Below, in pieces: positions 26,501 through 35,144 of a stretch of 64,000 bases of DNA. The stretch is from the NCBI GenBank assembly GCA_051294375.1, contig CM119265.1:11471818-11535817 (forward strand). The letters run 5' to 3'. The notes beneath the pieces are model-generated. The model did no database searches, had not been told where the DNA came from, and was given only the letters and a program-made list of their open reading frames with translations. Each line of letters starts with the position of its first letter. Within the stretch, counting starts at the first letter, position 1. A program made the translations under genes and the position numbers. The stretch is from Paraspadella gotoi (taxonomy: Eukaryota; Chaetognatha).

Positions 26501-29500
26501 GTCAAAAAATAATCTAATCAGCAGACGCAGCCCCTGAGAAAAAAAAATAAAAACCTGATGTTGCGTTAGCAAAATGATAACATGCGATGTCAAATTTTAC
26601 GAGTTCAATCCTAATTCAATTTTTTTTTAATAAAAACGCAGAGAGAGAGAGAGAGAGAAAAAAAAAGAAAGAAATCAAAAGGCAGCAGCAGAAGCAGCAG
26701 GAGAAAAGAGAGATAAAGAATAAGCCCCTGCAGAGCCAGCTGCAGACTCAAAAGTCAGCAGCAGAAAAAGAATAAGCCCCTGCAGAGCCAGCTGCAGACT
26801 CGTTTTTTTCCCTATGAATCAGTGACTCGGGAAAAGAGAGAGGGAGAGAGACATGTAATTAAAAGAGAAAAGAGAGAAAGAAATATAAAAATAAAAGAGA
26901 GAAAATTTGTTTGTTTTGATAAAACGTAAACAAAACATATTTAATAACTGTCCAGACTCAATTTTAAGCACATCGATGATGAGAAGCTATATATAAATTT
27001 TCAGCTTCATACACCCAAATTTAATCATAAAAAAAGCGATCTATAATTTGGAACGCCGACGACGCCACTTATGCGCAAAAGCGTTACAATATCGTCGCAA
27101 ACGCTTAGCGATTGCGACGATAAAAAATTAAATTTTTTATTTTAAAATCTATTTCCGTTTTTTGTTAAAGTTTTCGATCTTATAATTTATTATAATTTTT
27201 AGAACGAGAAAATTTTAGTATTTTTTGGCCCCCCAGGGGTCCACCCCCAGGGCCCTGTATCTCTTGTCAGGGGTTGAATATCAAAATTCGCCTCGATAGT
27301 TCTATTTATATCGTCATTAGGACTGTATATTAGAGTGGAGCACTCAAGAACAAAAAAATTATTTGAATGATCGAACAATGATATTTAGATGTGAGATAGT
27401 ATGATTAAATAGTACAAAAAATATTTTGTTTATATTATCTCGGGAACAGAATAGTAAAATATAATATATTTGTAGTAATATCCTTATAAAATAGTAAATT
27501 TTAAAAATAATTTTTATAAAACTTTTATTAAAGATTCAGATTCTTCATAAAAAGTTGAATCAAAAACATAAAACATGTTATCAAAAATTCTATCATCTTC
27601 AATGTTTAAAATAAAAAAAAGTGAAAATTCCTGACTTTTTTATTCTCTATAGTAAAAACTTATATATGTTAAAACGTTTTAGTCATTTTTTGTTATGGGT
27701 CTTAAACATCTAAAATATCATGCTAACATATTTTATAAAAAGTTCTTTAGTTTTTCTACAGGCGAATCCAAATCAGTTCTTAAAAATAAAAATAAATTAT
27801 TTTTGAAATTTGACGATTTTATAAGGATATTACTACATAAATAATAGAGTTCCCAGCCTCATCAAACTCTATACAAAGTTCTCACTCGGTCTGGTTTCCC
27901 ATTATTTTTGTCTTTCAACTCATTTTGAAACCCTGTACAAGCAAAAAAGGTTTTGGTTAATGAACCCAATTGAGCGTCAAAGTCATTGAGTAGTGATGCA
28001 AAAAAATTGTTTTAAAAATGAATGAATTTCATCAATTCAAGTGTTCTAACATGCTTTAATATAAAATTTTTACACTATTAACTGTTAAGAGAACTTAGCA
28101 GGCTGATTTTTCTAAGCTTGTCATATTAGATTAAAAAGAATATCTCATGATTATGGGGCGTGGCCTTAAGAATGAGGTCATTTAAGTCAACTGTTAAAAA
28201 ATATAGACAAATTAATGGTACAAAATTCAGAAAGCTGAGCTCCTGGCGATTCCGAAAATTGTATTCACTTTAAAACATTTTGGATGCATCTTACCCCATT
28301 TTATATCGGTTTTTTAATTTTATAAATATAAAATAAAAAGAAAACCTATCTGAATTAGTTGCAGCGGTCAAACGAAAAGGCCAATCCATCTGATAATTTT
28401 TCATGGAATTTTTTATTACTGAATTAGAAAAATGTAATAGCAGAGACCATTTTTTAAATTTCAACGTGTATCCCTGAAATAATGAAACGTTTTTTTATAC
28501 TTTAACCTGAATTCTTTCTAACTGAACGCGTTATCAAATGTCTCTCTATTACATTTTTACCCAAATGTTTTAAGATTGCTAAATCAAATTTTAATTTCAA
28601 TATTATTGCAGATCGTCTATGGCTGCAACCTCTTCAAATTCAGTGTAGATTCATTGTAGCTCGAAAATTTCTTTACCATCTATTTTAACTGAAGCATTTG
28701 TTTCATTGACTGGAAAACCAACAGAGTAACGAGATAATTGTATAATTCTCCCCCATTTCTAAACTAAACCCATACCTGTTTTTTAACTTCTTACTGAGAA
28801 TTTTTTTTAACAAAACAGATGAAAAAACAAATTCTTTTAAAAAATGTACTTACCCATTTAAACTTAACAATTTCTTATTTACCGATTTAAAAAAAAATTA
28901 TTTTAAAACACAATGTTGACATAAAATAAAAACTTTTTTTGTGTGATTACTGGTGGATTACGACTTGTATTTCTCGATGTATTAGCTCTAATACATCAAT
29001 GATTACGTATTTGTTTATGCTGAGATGACCTTTCCTCTTAACCGGAAGTGAGGTTTTACGTCAAATTATGTTAAAATTTTGACGAAATTAATTTTAAATG
29101 CAACAATAACAAAATGTTTAGTGCTTTTTAGGAATAAGATGGCATGTATTGGGATGATATTGAACTGGAAGAAGAGTGTTACAAAATTGTGTTCACAAAA
29201 TCTAATGAATTCTCCATAATAGACAACGCGATTATTCAATATTCATTCTATCTATGTCTTAACAACTATTAATTTCCAAGCTATTTTCGGTGAGTTAATG
29301 ATATTGGTGTGGTTTTTGTTAAATTAAATGGGATCATCATGGCCTTTCAAAGCCGTTATTAAGTTTGTCACATTCATTTGTCGTGGTTTATGCACATTTT
29401 TGAATTAAGTGAAATTATTTTTCTGACAGACAACGAATTTGTTTTTACTTTTCAAAATTTAAAATTGTACGTATTTGGTAATGTTCCTTTAAAACATTTG

Positions 29501-30167
29501 AACTTTTTTGACCCCGAACCCGACAAGACACAATGAAAATTTACTGTGAGCGGCCAGAAAACAATGTGTAAAAAACCACAACAAAACAAAGTATTATGTA
29601 GAATGAGACAATTATACCAATCAGGTAACTACTATGTTTAAGTGTTGTTTGGATATTTATTTTGACACTTCGGCAGAATTGTTTGGTCTGAAAAGTGACT
29701 TGACTGACATTTTTGCATTGGGGATTTGTATGTTGAAATATCTCCGAAATGAAGATATTCAATGATGTCATCAAAGAGAATGTTATTCCATCACCATGCT
29801 TACGATTCGTTTGCAGGCTTCTTTTTGTTAACTTGGTGGTTAAATTTTTGATATTTACATCATAAACAACTTTTGCCAATGTATGGATTGGAAGTTTAAA
29901 AAAGGTTTTCATTGCTCGCAAGTGCAGTTTTTCTATTTTCTCCCATTGGCTTTTGCTCGAGTTTATCCAAGTTGGACTAGAGTATTCAAAGATTGAAATG
30001 ACCAGACTGTTGTAGAGCTGAAGAACAGTTTTATAATTGTCATTAACTTTCTTTGCTATTTTATTGATTGCTAAGATTTTGCCCTTTGCTTTGTCTAATA
30101 AAGAATCAATGAATCTCGTCCATAAAAGTTTTTCATCTAAGACAATACCAAGCAATTTGAATTCTTT

Positions 30168-30204
<37 letters not shown>

Positions 30205-33200
30205 AAGAGAGGAGAGAGAGAAAGGTTTTCCAACAAAAAATTGAGAAAAGGACAGTGAGAAAAACCGCCTCATGGCTTTCACGTTGTGGCGCAAATCAAC
30301 GTTCCTACAAAAACTTAATTATTGTTGGATATAAGACATAAGATAAGGCATAAGATTTGGTGAGCCTCATAACACTTTTTTTTAATTTCATGTTTGCACA
30401 CTAGAGGAAGACTGAAGTCTTCAAAGTACTGTGCTATTTCGTTGTTGTCCATTAAAAACTTTCGTTTTCTCCAAAATTACAACAAAAGAGAGAAATAACA
30501 CAATGTTTTCAGCTCAACTAAATATATTGGGAGAAAATGTAGAAACTTTTTTATTCGCTGCAGTGTATAACAGCGTCGGATGGGAGGGCACTCAATTATT
30601 TAATTATTAATTAATTTATAATGATTTTTCTTTTTTTTAAAACGAAATTTCCAGTTTTTTACTGAAGATGAAATTGGATGACCATTAAGAAAAAGTTGTT
30701 TTACATAAAATATCAAATTAATCTTATGAAATTAAAATATAATAAACGTCCAGTACTTTTCTACAGAATGAGGAAAAAAATTCAAAAAATATTTATCTTA
30801 ATGAGAAATGGTACGCATTTTTTTGGTGTCACTCACGAATGGACACGTGGTACTATGTCTGAAATCAAACTTTAAATTATTTTTGGTATGACGTATATTT
30901 TCACTTTTTTTCTATTATTTATTATTTTATTTTTTGGAGGAGATCAGTGTTGACTTTTGGTAATAGAGGGAGCTTCTATAAAGCTCGAAAGGCTCGAAAG
31001 GCTACAAAGTACAAAATAAAAGATATAATAACCTAACCTTGATTTATATGCATAAATATATTGTTATCAATAGTTTTATATCAGTGTATTAAATTTTTTT
31101 TAAATTTTGCGTAAAATTAACTAAGAGAAATAGATTGGTTACTTTTTGTTGCATTTATAATCTATTTTATAATAATTAGAACAATAAAAACACTTATAGG
31201 CTGAAAACCTTACTTCCGGTTAAGGCCACGCCCCATTATAACAAGATATTTTTTTAAAATTAACAAAACAAAACTAGGAGAATAAGCTACTAGTGTTTTT
31301 TAGCTAATAATGGTGAAAAATCTTTATGTTACAGCATATTAAAACTCTTTCTTTAAAAATTATTATCATTTTTTGCCAAATTTTTTTGCATCAGTACTAG
31401 TTCACTTTGACGCTCTATTGGGTTTATTAGCAAAAACATTTTTTGGTCAAACAGGCTTTTAAAGTGAATTTAAGACAAGAAATAATGGGAAACCGGACCG
31501 AGTGAGAACTTAGTATGGGGTTTTTTTAGACTGGGGAACTCTAATAAATAATTGAATTTGCTATTCTGTTATACTAAAAAAATTTTTAAAAGGATTTAAA
31601 ATTCATTAATTATTATATGTCCGTAGGCAGCAAAAAAATAATGTTCAATCACTCAATCTTTTCATCACTCCACCCTACTGTATATGTAAAATTTCATAAA
31701 ATTCGATCGAGTACTTTGGTGGGAACAGATTCTGGTCACAAAAAAGGGGTACCACATTTTATAATATGAAGCCTTCTGTATACTGTACAAATGTTAAACA
31801 AACTCTCGTCGTAATCTGTCGATCTTATTAACCTTTTGTAAGTGTTTGCTTGAGGGGTATTGAAGGCGTGAAGAAATAGAGGGAAAATAATGGTATATTT
31901 CACGAAGAGTAGAAACGAGAGAATGTATCGCTAGATAAAATATACTGAGGGGCAGGAGGAGGAAAGAAGAAGAAGAGGAAGAGGAGAATTGGACGGCAGG
32001 CCAAATCCTCCTCTGCGTCCCCCTTCTTGACCAAGATGTAATGTCCAGGCCCCCAATGGCGTGGCATTACATCGTCATGCTTCCCTCTGGACTAAAAAAC
32101 AAAGACACAGAACTAAAAAAGTGAGAGAAGTCACAAACTAAAACTATTGGATTTCTATCAAAGCTACTATTTAAATGATTAAAAGTTTTTTTTTAATTTA
32201 TGTCATAGTCATTGACAAATTATGCCACTGCACCATGACTGATATTGATTCTTAAAAAAAGGGCAATGGTAAAGTCTGAGCCAAAAATGCAGCAAACTTC
32301 TGGCGCAACCATGGTCGTAAGTCTATTTCCATCAGTTTAGGGTAAGTATTTTTGCGTTTTCCAAAAGCTGGTTGCCTTCTTTGGTCTTGAGGCACACGTC
32401 GATGAGGGGGGATATAGATTTTTTCAGCGCAGGTTTGAGGGATCATGTATTCTTTCCAGGGTCCAGTTCTTTCATTTCTTGATTTTGTTTCCCATTTCTT
32501 GACCGGAGACTGATAAGAGCAGGCTTGATTTTTGGGTTGATTTTTGTTTAAGTTGATTCTTGCAAATGAAGTTTCTCCTTGGATTTTTCCAGCTGAAGTA
32601 TCTCCTGCTTGAGTTTTTACATCTTAAGCTTTGTCTTTGACAGTTTGTAAGTTGGTCTGCACTTGAGAATCAGTCTTGGCAACATTGGTTTGAGTTGAAA
32701 CTGAATCAGAAATGATGGTGGTTTGGGTAGTTTTTGAACAGGAGGTTGAGTAGGGTTGTTAAAGAGTTTATAATGATTTTTATCTGAATTGAGCCCTGAC
32801 CTTTATTTTTTAATAGCTCAAATATCTGAATTTAAAGTTTAATTGAATGACTCCAATAGTTCTGTTTTAAAGTCTCTAATTGGTTGAATTTTATACCTTG
32901 AATTTGAATATCTGGTCTCTCATTGGTTAATAATAACTAGTAGATGTTTTGATCTAATTCTTAAAATGTTAACTCTTCTCTCATTGGTTGTTATAATGTT
33001 GTCCTTGTATATAAAAGAAGAGTAAATTCTTAGTTTTTGGGAGATTCCTCTGAGACCATCAGGTATTAAATGATATTTGTGAAATTATTTGAATATGGTA
33101 ATTAATTTTAAGCTTTTATGTAGCTTTGAGCTGTTGCTGCGTCTTGGCTCTGTTGCTGCATCTTGATTCTACTGCTACTGTTGCTGCGTATCGGCTCTAT

Positions 33201-35144
33201 TGCTGCTGCTGCATTTTGGTTCTCTGTCATTCTGATGCACGTTTCTCAATGATTATTGGATATTGAATACTTAATAAAGTTATTATTCTATTTTTATCTT
33301 TTGATATATGGATTGAGTTAATATTAAGTCGAGATTAAGCACTGCTCAAACAATGTTCTCATCTGAAACTGAGAAACCCCCTAAGGAATCTTCTTCAAGG
33401 GTATTTTAGTCTGAGTTGATTTATTGCAACTAGCCTTGGGTTTTGAGGTCTGGGTTGAAGCATTGACTTGAGTTGAATAGGTTTGAGTTGAGGTGGAGAC
33501 AGTTTGGGTTTTTAAAGGAAGAGGGGACATATGTGTATTCTGCACCAAAGTAAGTAGATCCATTATATTCTTGTCCAGAATTCGTGGGTTTGCATTATTA
33601 GTATGCAATCTTTTAGAAAAAATCATCAGGTTTTCCAAGATGTCAATATATTCTCCTTTGAGGTCATCAGAACTGATTTGATCTTTAAAGTTTATTGCGG
33701 CCATTTTTTTGGATTATGTTCAAGATTTAGGGTAGAAAAGGTATTGGTTTTTCTGAACAGTTATTTTAATTTATCTTTTTTTTTTGTCTTTCAAGGGAGC
33801 TAACGTTTTCTTTTTCCTTTTTCTTAAGAGGTTAAAGTCCAATCTTAGCTTTCGCCATTTTTAGTTGGAGAGAGAGTTGAAGCGATCTTGTTTTTAGTTC
33901 CAGGTTCAAAGTTTGATGTTTAGATTTTGAAAATTCCAAGTTTTGATTGACGAAGAGTGAGAGAAAGGAGAAGTTATCATGTAATTAACATAAAGTAGGG
34001 GTTTTTTTATACAATTTCTTTGTAGTGATTTTAATAGTTATTTTGTAAAATATATCTTTTTTTTTGATGGGAGTTTGTAAATTTGGTTTATTTTTAAGTT
34101 TGTTTTTGGTTGTTAGTGAAGAAAAATATGTTTTTTTTTATAGAATTTCGCGGTTTTTTTTTTTTTTTTGCTGAGGTTTGCACAGAAAACTAATCCACGG
34201 GAGTAGGGTGTCGAGCCGCGAAGAGGGCGTCACTTGAGGGGTATTGAAGGCGTGAAGAAATAGAGGGAAAATAATGGTATATTTCGCGAAGAGTAGAAAC
34301 GAGAGAATGTATCACTAGACAAAATATACTGAGGGCAGGAGGAGAAAGAAGAAGAAGAGGAAGAGGAGAATTGGACGTCAGGCCAAATCCTCCTCTGGTT
34401 TGAAAATATAAACAATTGATATTTGTTTACAAACAATACAGTTAATTAGCCATCGTCGGGGTTTATGTGATTTATTATTTATCTCTGGTGGTTTATATTG
34501 TTTGTATTGAGTGGCTAAGCCGAGCTTACCTGAGAGGTCATTGTTATAACTATTGCTTACCGATGCTTGCCTTTTGCTTACCTCCAGTTCTTGATCTCTA
34601 AAGACTCATTAAATCCTGAATTAAAAAATTATCAAATTAAGCGCAATTTATCACCGGCGGCGACGCAGTCCTCGTCGGTGTTGTAGAACCTCGCCTCCAA
34701 TCCCGTGTCGTTGTTTTCGCCGGCCTCGATCTCAAATTTTCGGCGCAACAATTCCTGACATTCGACGTCGATTTTTAAAAAAAGATTTTGAAACGTCAAC
34801 GAATCTCAAGGCGTCTCCCTGACATCACCTACCTGCTTCAAAGTATCGAGAGAGTAGGCGCGTTCCTCTTGACGCAACATCGCCACCATGTCGTACGGAC
34901 GACGAAGATCGAAAGCGGAATCGTGCTAAAAAGAAATTTAAAATAGAACCTAATTCTGAACAAACATTTTTGGCAATTACTATTACAATTGCTGAAGCAT
35001 TGTACTTTCATATTATCAGTCTGGCACCTGCGGATGGACTCTCCCTTCCTCCGTGACGAACCAATGCGTCGTCGTCTCGCAAGACGATAGGATGGAGACG
35101 AAGACGACGATGAAAACGACAATCATCATAGACGTCTTCAGCAT
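13013..35144 (-). CDS. TTC17: TTC17 (tetratricopeptide repeat protein 17), 17 of its exons
   Basis: TTC17 is a large TPR protein. In vertebrates it has been linked to actin polymerisation and ciliogenesis through CATIP. Seventeen phase-compatible exons total 3417 nt (1139 codons) and follow the family from the N-terminus to just before the final TPR block: signal peptide and TTTHWFVTEEGRVHPQ, then RRPYDMVAMLRQEERAYSL, DTGLEA, LPDFDLY, LPLDFSIHSFEHLEG, NKNQTSWVLYNMA, LHFSPRRHKDVALLSLANVL, YTLGNIYAVLGDYN, a coiled coil, a second TPR block (FRDVPLVALASLLHR), a divergent Cys-containing middle, and SRVDHLDSVKRRSSLTYEAE. The expected last ~130 residues (third TPR block) were not found between 1 and 12966, so they may lie beyond the left edge. 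Introns 3 (9.2 kb) and 12 (6.8 kb) are stuffed with transposons. Exon clusters are listed separately. Confidence 0.92.
14600..17045 (-). other. TTC17: TTC17 intron 12, AT-rich part
   Basis: Low-complexity AT-rich intron with poly(A) and poly(T) runs. The only structure is an imperfect palindrome at 15253-15390 with a perfect central stem. Confidence 0.6.
15253..15390. repeat. Imperfect palindrome with perfect 18-bp central stem
   Basis: Central arms aaaaaaatcagcctctag (15297-15314) and ctagaggctgattttttt (15327-15344) around a 12-nt loop; outer arms ttgagaataatgg (15253-15265) and ccattattctcaa (15377-15389). Probably a small foldback element. Confidence 0.7.
17050..17440. repeat. Tandem repeat, 23-bp unit (ATGATTGATGCGATGATAAC..)
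   Basis: About 8 near-perfect 23-bp units at 17210-17400 preceded by a related tgatgtaatagtaattgatt series (17070-17210). The minus-strand open frames with repeated WLSSHQSFGYHRIN come only from the repeat. It is in TTC17 intron 12. Confidence 0.8.
17563..17965. mobile_element. hAT-like MITE fragment (inverse orientation)
   Basis: Begins gcgcatcgttcgaatcgaag (degraded TIR) and follows the inverse of 38760-39150 with an open plus-strand frame (17568-17804) that shares the peptide SIWADFES-ASWEAN with the copy at 38824-39063. Confidence 0.6.
18143..18841 (+). mobile_element. Helentron/DINE-1-like element, short copy
   Basis: Head aagtttgagcaaacaatg plus tcggatctgc (18161-18170) and a 3' hairpin degraded to gagatctgcttataagcagatc (last arm 18828-18838). 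It has an AT-rich head and one tandem unit. It contains the ggacggacggac and gagggggcggaccgac signature near the 3' end and sits in TTC17 intron 12. Confidence 0.55.
18857..19118 (-). mobile_element. tRNA-type SINE, copy A
   Basis: On the minus strand, a Pol III-like promoter: A box TGGCTCAGTGG and B box GGTTCGAGCCC, about 35 bp apart, in a 262-bp unit. Copy B at 19310-19571 has the same length with about 7 differences. Confidence 0.7.
19310..19571 (-). mobile_element. tRNA-type SINE, copy B
   Basis: Same A and B boxes and same 262-bp extent as copy A, in the same orientation, 191 bp away. The spacer (19119-19309) is also GC-rich and ends cgggctcaccatt, a string shared with 1940-1952. Confidence 0.7.
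19575..20920 (-). other. TTC17: TTC17 intron 12, unassigned part
   Basis: First 800 bp of medium GC with GAGA tracts (19700-19760) and no supported frame, then AT-rich from 20400. The gaaaggttttccaacacagagttgaga string at 19755 recurs at 30220-30250. Confidence 0.4.
20925..21060 (+). mobile_element. tRNA-like SINE head, plus strand
   Basis: Block agcggccattggtgccggag to gtccggggttctagcccggt: a B-box-like GGTTCTAGCCC with a preceding A-box-like TGGTGCCGGAGG. GC-rich island in AT-rich intron. Not a functional tRNA: no foldable anticodon arm or acceptor stem that I can close. Confidence 0.45.
21376..25464 (-). CDS. TTC17: TTC17 exons 4-12 (first and second TPR blocks)
   Basis: Exons: 25349-25464 (GKPLPDFDLYVST), 23848-24082 (HPSCVDLPLDFSIHSFEHLE to FFWRVK), 23215-23375, 22735-23147, 22368-22659, 22101-22300, 21690-21987, 21521-21612 and 21376-21451. 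Every junction has an AG acceptor and GT donor with matching phase. Exon 6 carries ECLRRALHFSPRRHKDVALL. Exon 7 carries the TPR YTLGNIYAVLGDYNKSSICY followed by a long charged coiled coil (QKTLEDLKEYQKRHEQWQQQ). Exon 9 contains TYPCHWAAYPTPFLSPADKG and an aspartate run. Exons 10-12 carry RWIALMAASAYWRVTG, FRDVPLVALASLLHR, HFLLGNLKSLNGNFTGAMSH and YRRSLRLNP, the second TPR block. The weakest splice sites are the donors gtcggc (exon 5) and gttgtt (exon 6). Confidence 0.9.
23512..23757. repeat. Foldback element, ~115-bp near-perfect inverted arms, in a 472-bp TTC17 intron
   Basis: Left arm tttgatttggtcttttcatg to ctgatcttcagagacttctg, right arm its reverse complement (cagaagtctctgaagatcag to catgaaaagaccaaatcaaa), with a loop of about 15-20 bp around 23627-23642. 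Only a few mismatches. It sits between exons 5 and 6 (intron 23376-23847). Confidence 0.85.
24132..25305. mobile_element. Dispersed TIR repeat filling TTC17 intron 4
   Basis: Starts aattgcataagaaaaatctg and ends gcttagcgattgcgacgat. The copy at 36757-37538 starts ggatcgtcgcaattgcataa, so ATCGTCGCAAT / ATTGCGACGAT form the inverted ends. Contents: a GAAAG-rich purine tract (24180-24400), GAGA, CAG-type repeats and two copies of gcccctgcagagccagctgc. It occupies nearly all of the 1266-bp intron, stopping 44 and 50 bp from the flanking exons. Confidence 0.6.
26345..27126. mobile_element. Second copy of the 24132-25305 repeat
   Basis: Colinear with the intron-4 copy (gcataagaaaaatctggatt start, two cagagccagctgcagactc segments, ccacttatgcgcaaaag, tagcgattgcgacgataaaa end), with the long GAAAG tract deleted. 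Confidence 0.6.
27471..27837. mobile_element. Palindromic MITE, ends TGTAGTAATATCCTTATAAA
   Basis: Inverted ends tgtagtaatatccttataaa and tttataaggatattactaca around a 320-bp AT-rich core. Two further copies at 40564-40922 and 50018-50372 share core segments such as tcataaaaagttgaatcaaa-like and the ttgtagtagaga region. Confidence 0.6.
29541..30170 (-). pseudogene. Non-LTR retrotransposon (LINE) reverse transcriptase C-terminal fragment
   Basis: Frame from EFKLLGIVLDEKLLWTRFID onward shows the thumb region typical of LINE reverse transcriptases: LLGIVLDEKL, LYNSLVISIFEYSSPTWINS and KIEKLHLRAMKTFFKLP. It is cut off upstream by a GAGA microsatellite (30169-30222), so the catalytic palm with FADD is missing. 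It sits inside the 6.1-kb composite. Confidence 0.75.
32252..32770 (-). pseudogene. Gag-like frame 2 of the LTR element, broken by one stop
   Basis: Minus-strand frame with the same style as the frame above (SCSKTTQTTIISD, SVSTQTNVAKTD), a TAA near 32635, then open to 32252 (SFARINLNKNQPKNQ..., PPHRRVPQDQRRQPAFGKRK, LRPWLRQKFAAFL). The Arg/Lys/Pro-rich stretch could bind nucleic acid. It is probably the C-terminal part of the same protein, separated by the 32775-33380 segment. Confidence 0.35.
32870..33030 (+). promoter_or_regulatory. Three CCAAT-type repeats followed by a TATA box, inside the LTR element
   Basis: Three copies of ctct(a/c)attggtt at 32874-32885, 32917-32928 and 32978-32989, then tgtatataaaag at 33007-33017. 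It is antisense to the gag-like frames. Downstream is a CTG-rich tract (33130-33225) with no long frame. Confidence 0.4.
33381..33704 (-). CDS. Gag-like frame 1 of the LTR element
   Basis: A 107-codon frame starting MAAINFKDQISSDDLKGEYI, helical at first (YIDILENLMIFSKRLHTNN), then Ser/Thr/Gln repeats of the form STQT (TQTVSTSTQTYSTQVNASTQ) and ending KSTQTKIPLKKIP. Composition and position after the 5' repeat suggest a gag-derived protein. There is no zinc knuckle. The STQT repeat style continues in the broken frame at 32252-32770. Confidence 0.4.
   Translation of the reverse strand: MAAINFKDQISSDDLKGEYIDILENLMIFSKRLHTNNANPRILDKNIMDLLTLVQNTHMSPLPLKTQTVSTSTQTYSTQVNASTQTSKPKASCNKSTQTKIPLKKIP
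34655..35144 (-). CDS. TTC17: TTC17 exons 1-3 (signal peptide and N-terminal region)
   Basis: Exon 1 is 35028-35144: ATG at 35144, a hydrophobic signal peptide MIVVFIVVFVSILSS ending near Cys24, then the family signature THWFVTEEGRVHPQ, donor gcag|gtgcca. Exon 2 is 34833-34925 (acceptor ttttag|cac, donor gcag|gtaggt) and encodes RRPYDMVAMLRQEERAYSL. Exon 3 is 34655-34754 (acceptor gtcag|gaa, donor gccg|gtgata) and encodes GENNDTGLEARF and DEDC. Phases are 0, 0, 1. The ATG was chosen because it directly opens a signal peptide. A good upstream promoter is not obvious: the spacer to the next repeat is AT-rich with no TATA box I would trust. Confidence 0.9.

Larger units (their letters stand above)
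25696..31778. mobile_element. 6.1-kb composite bounded by TA-flanked inverted ends
   Basis: The left end at 25696 and the right end at 31778 (inverted) share CAGAAGGCTTCATATTATAA running on through aatgtggtaccccttttttg and accagaa, about 48 bp, each preceded by TA (25694-25695, 31779-31780). Inner segments 27840-28180 and 31215-31560 are also inverted copies of each other. Nested inside are a copy of the 24132-25305 repeat (26345-27126), a palindromic MITE (27471-27837), an inverted copy of 12180-12900 (28229-28880) and a LINE fragment. It may be one old element enlarged by insertions, or two separate copies of one TIR sequence. Confidence 0.4.
31849..34397 (-). mobile_element. LTR-type retroelement, non-autonomous, in TTC17 intron 3
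   Basis: Near-identical direct repeats (31849-32015 and 34233-34397, about 166 bp, roughly 6 differences) bound a 2.2-kb interior. The whole is flanked by the 5-bp duplication GTTTG (31844-31848 and 34398-34402). Reading the minus strand, a purine run aagaaggggga lies next to the 3' repeat, as expected for a polypurine tract. Open frames in the interior are on the minus strand and look gag-like (STQT repeats, basic tail). No reverse transcriptase or integrase was found. The repeats do not start TG or end CA, so this is not a textbook LTR. Confidence 0.65.
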
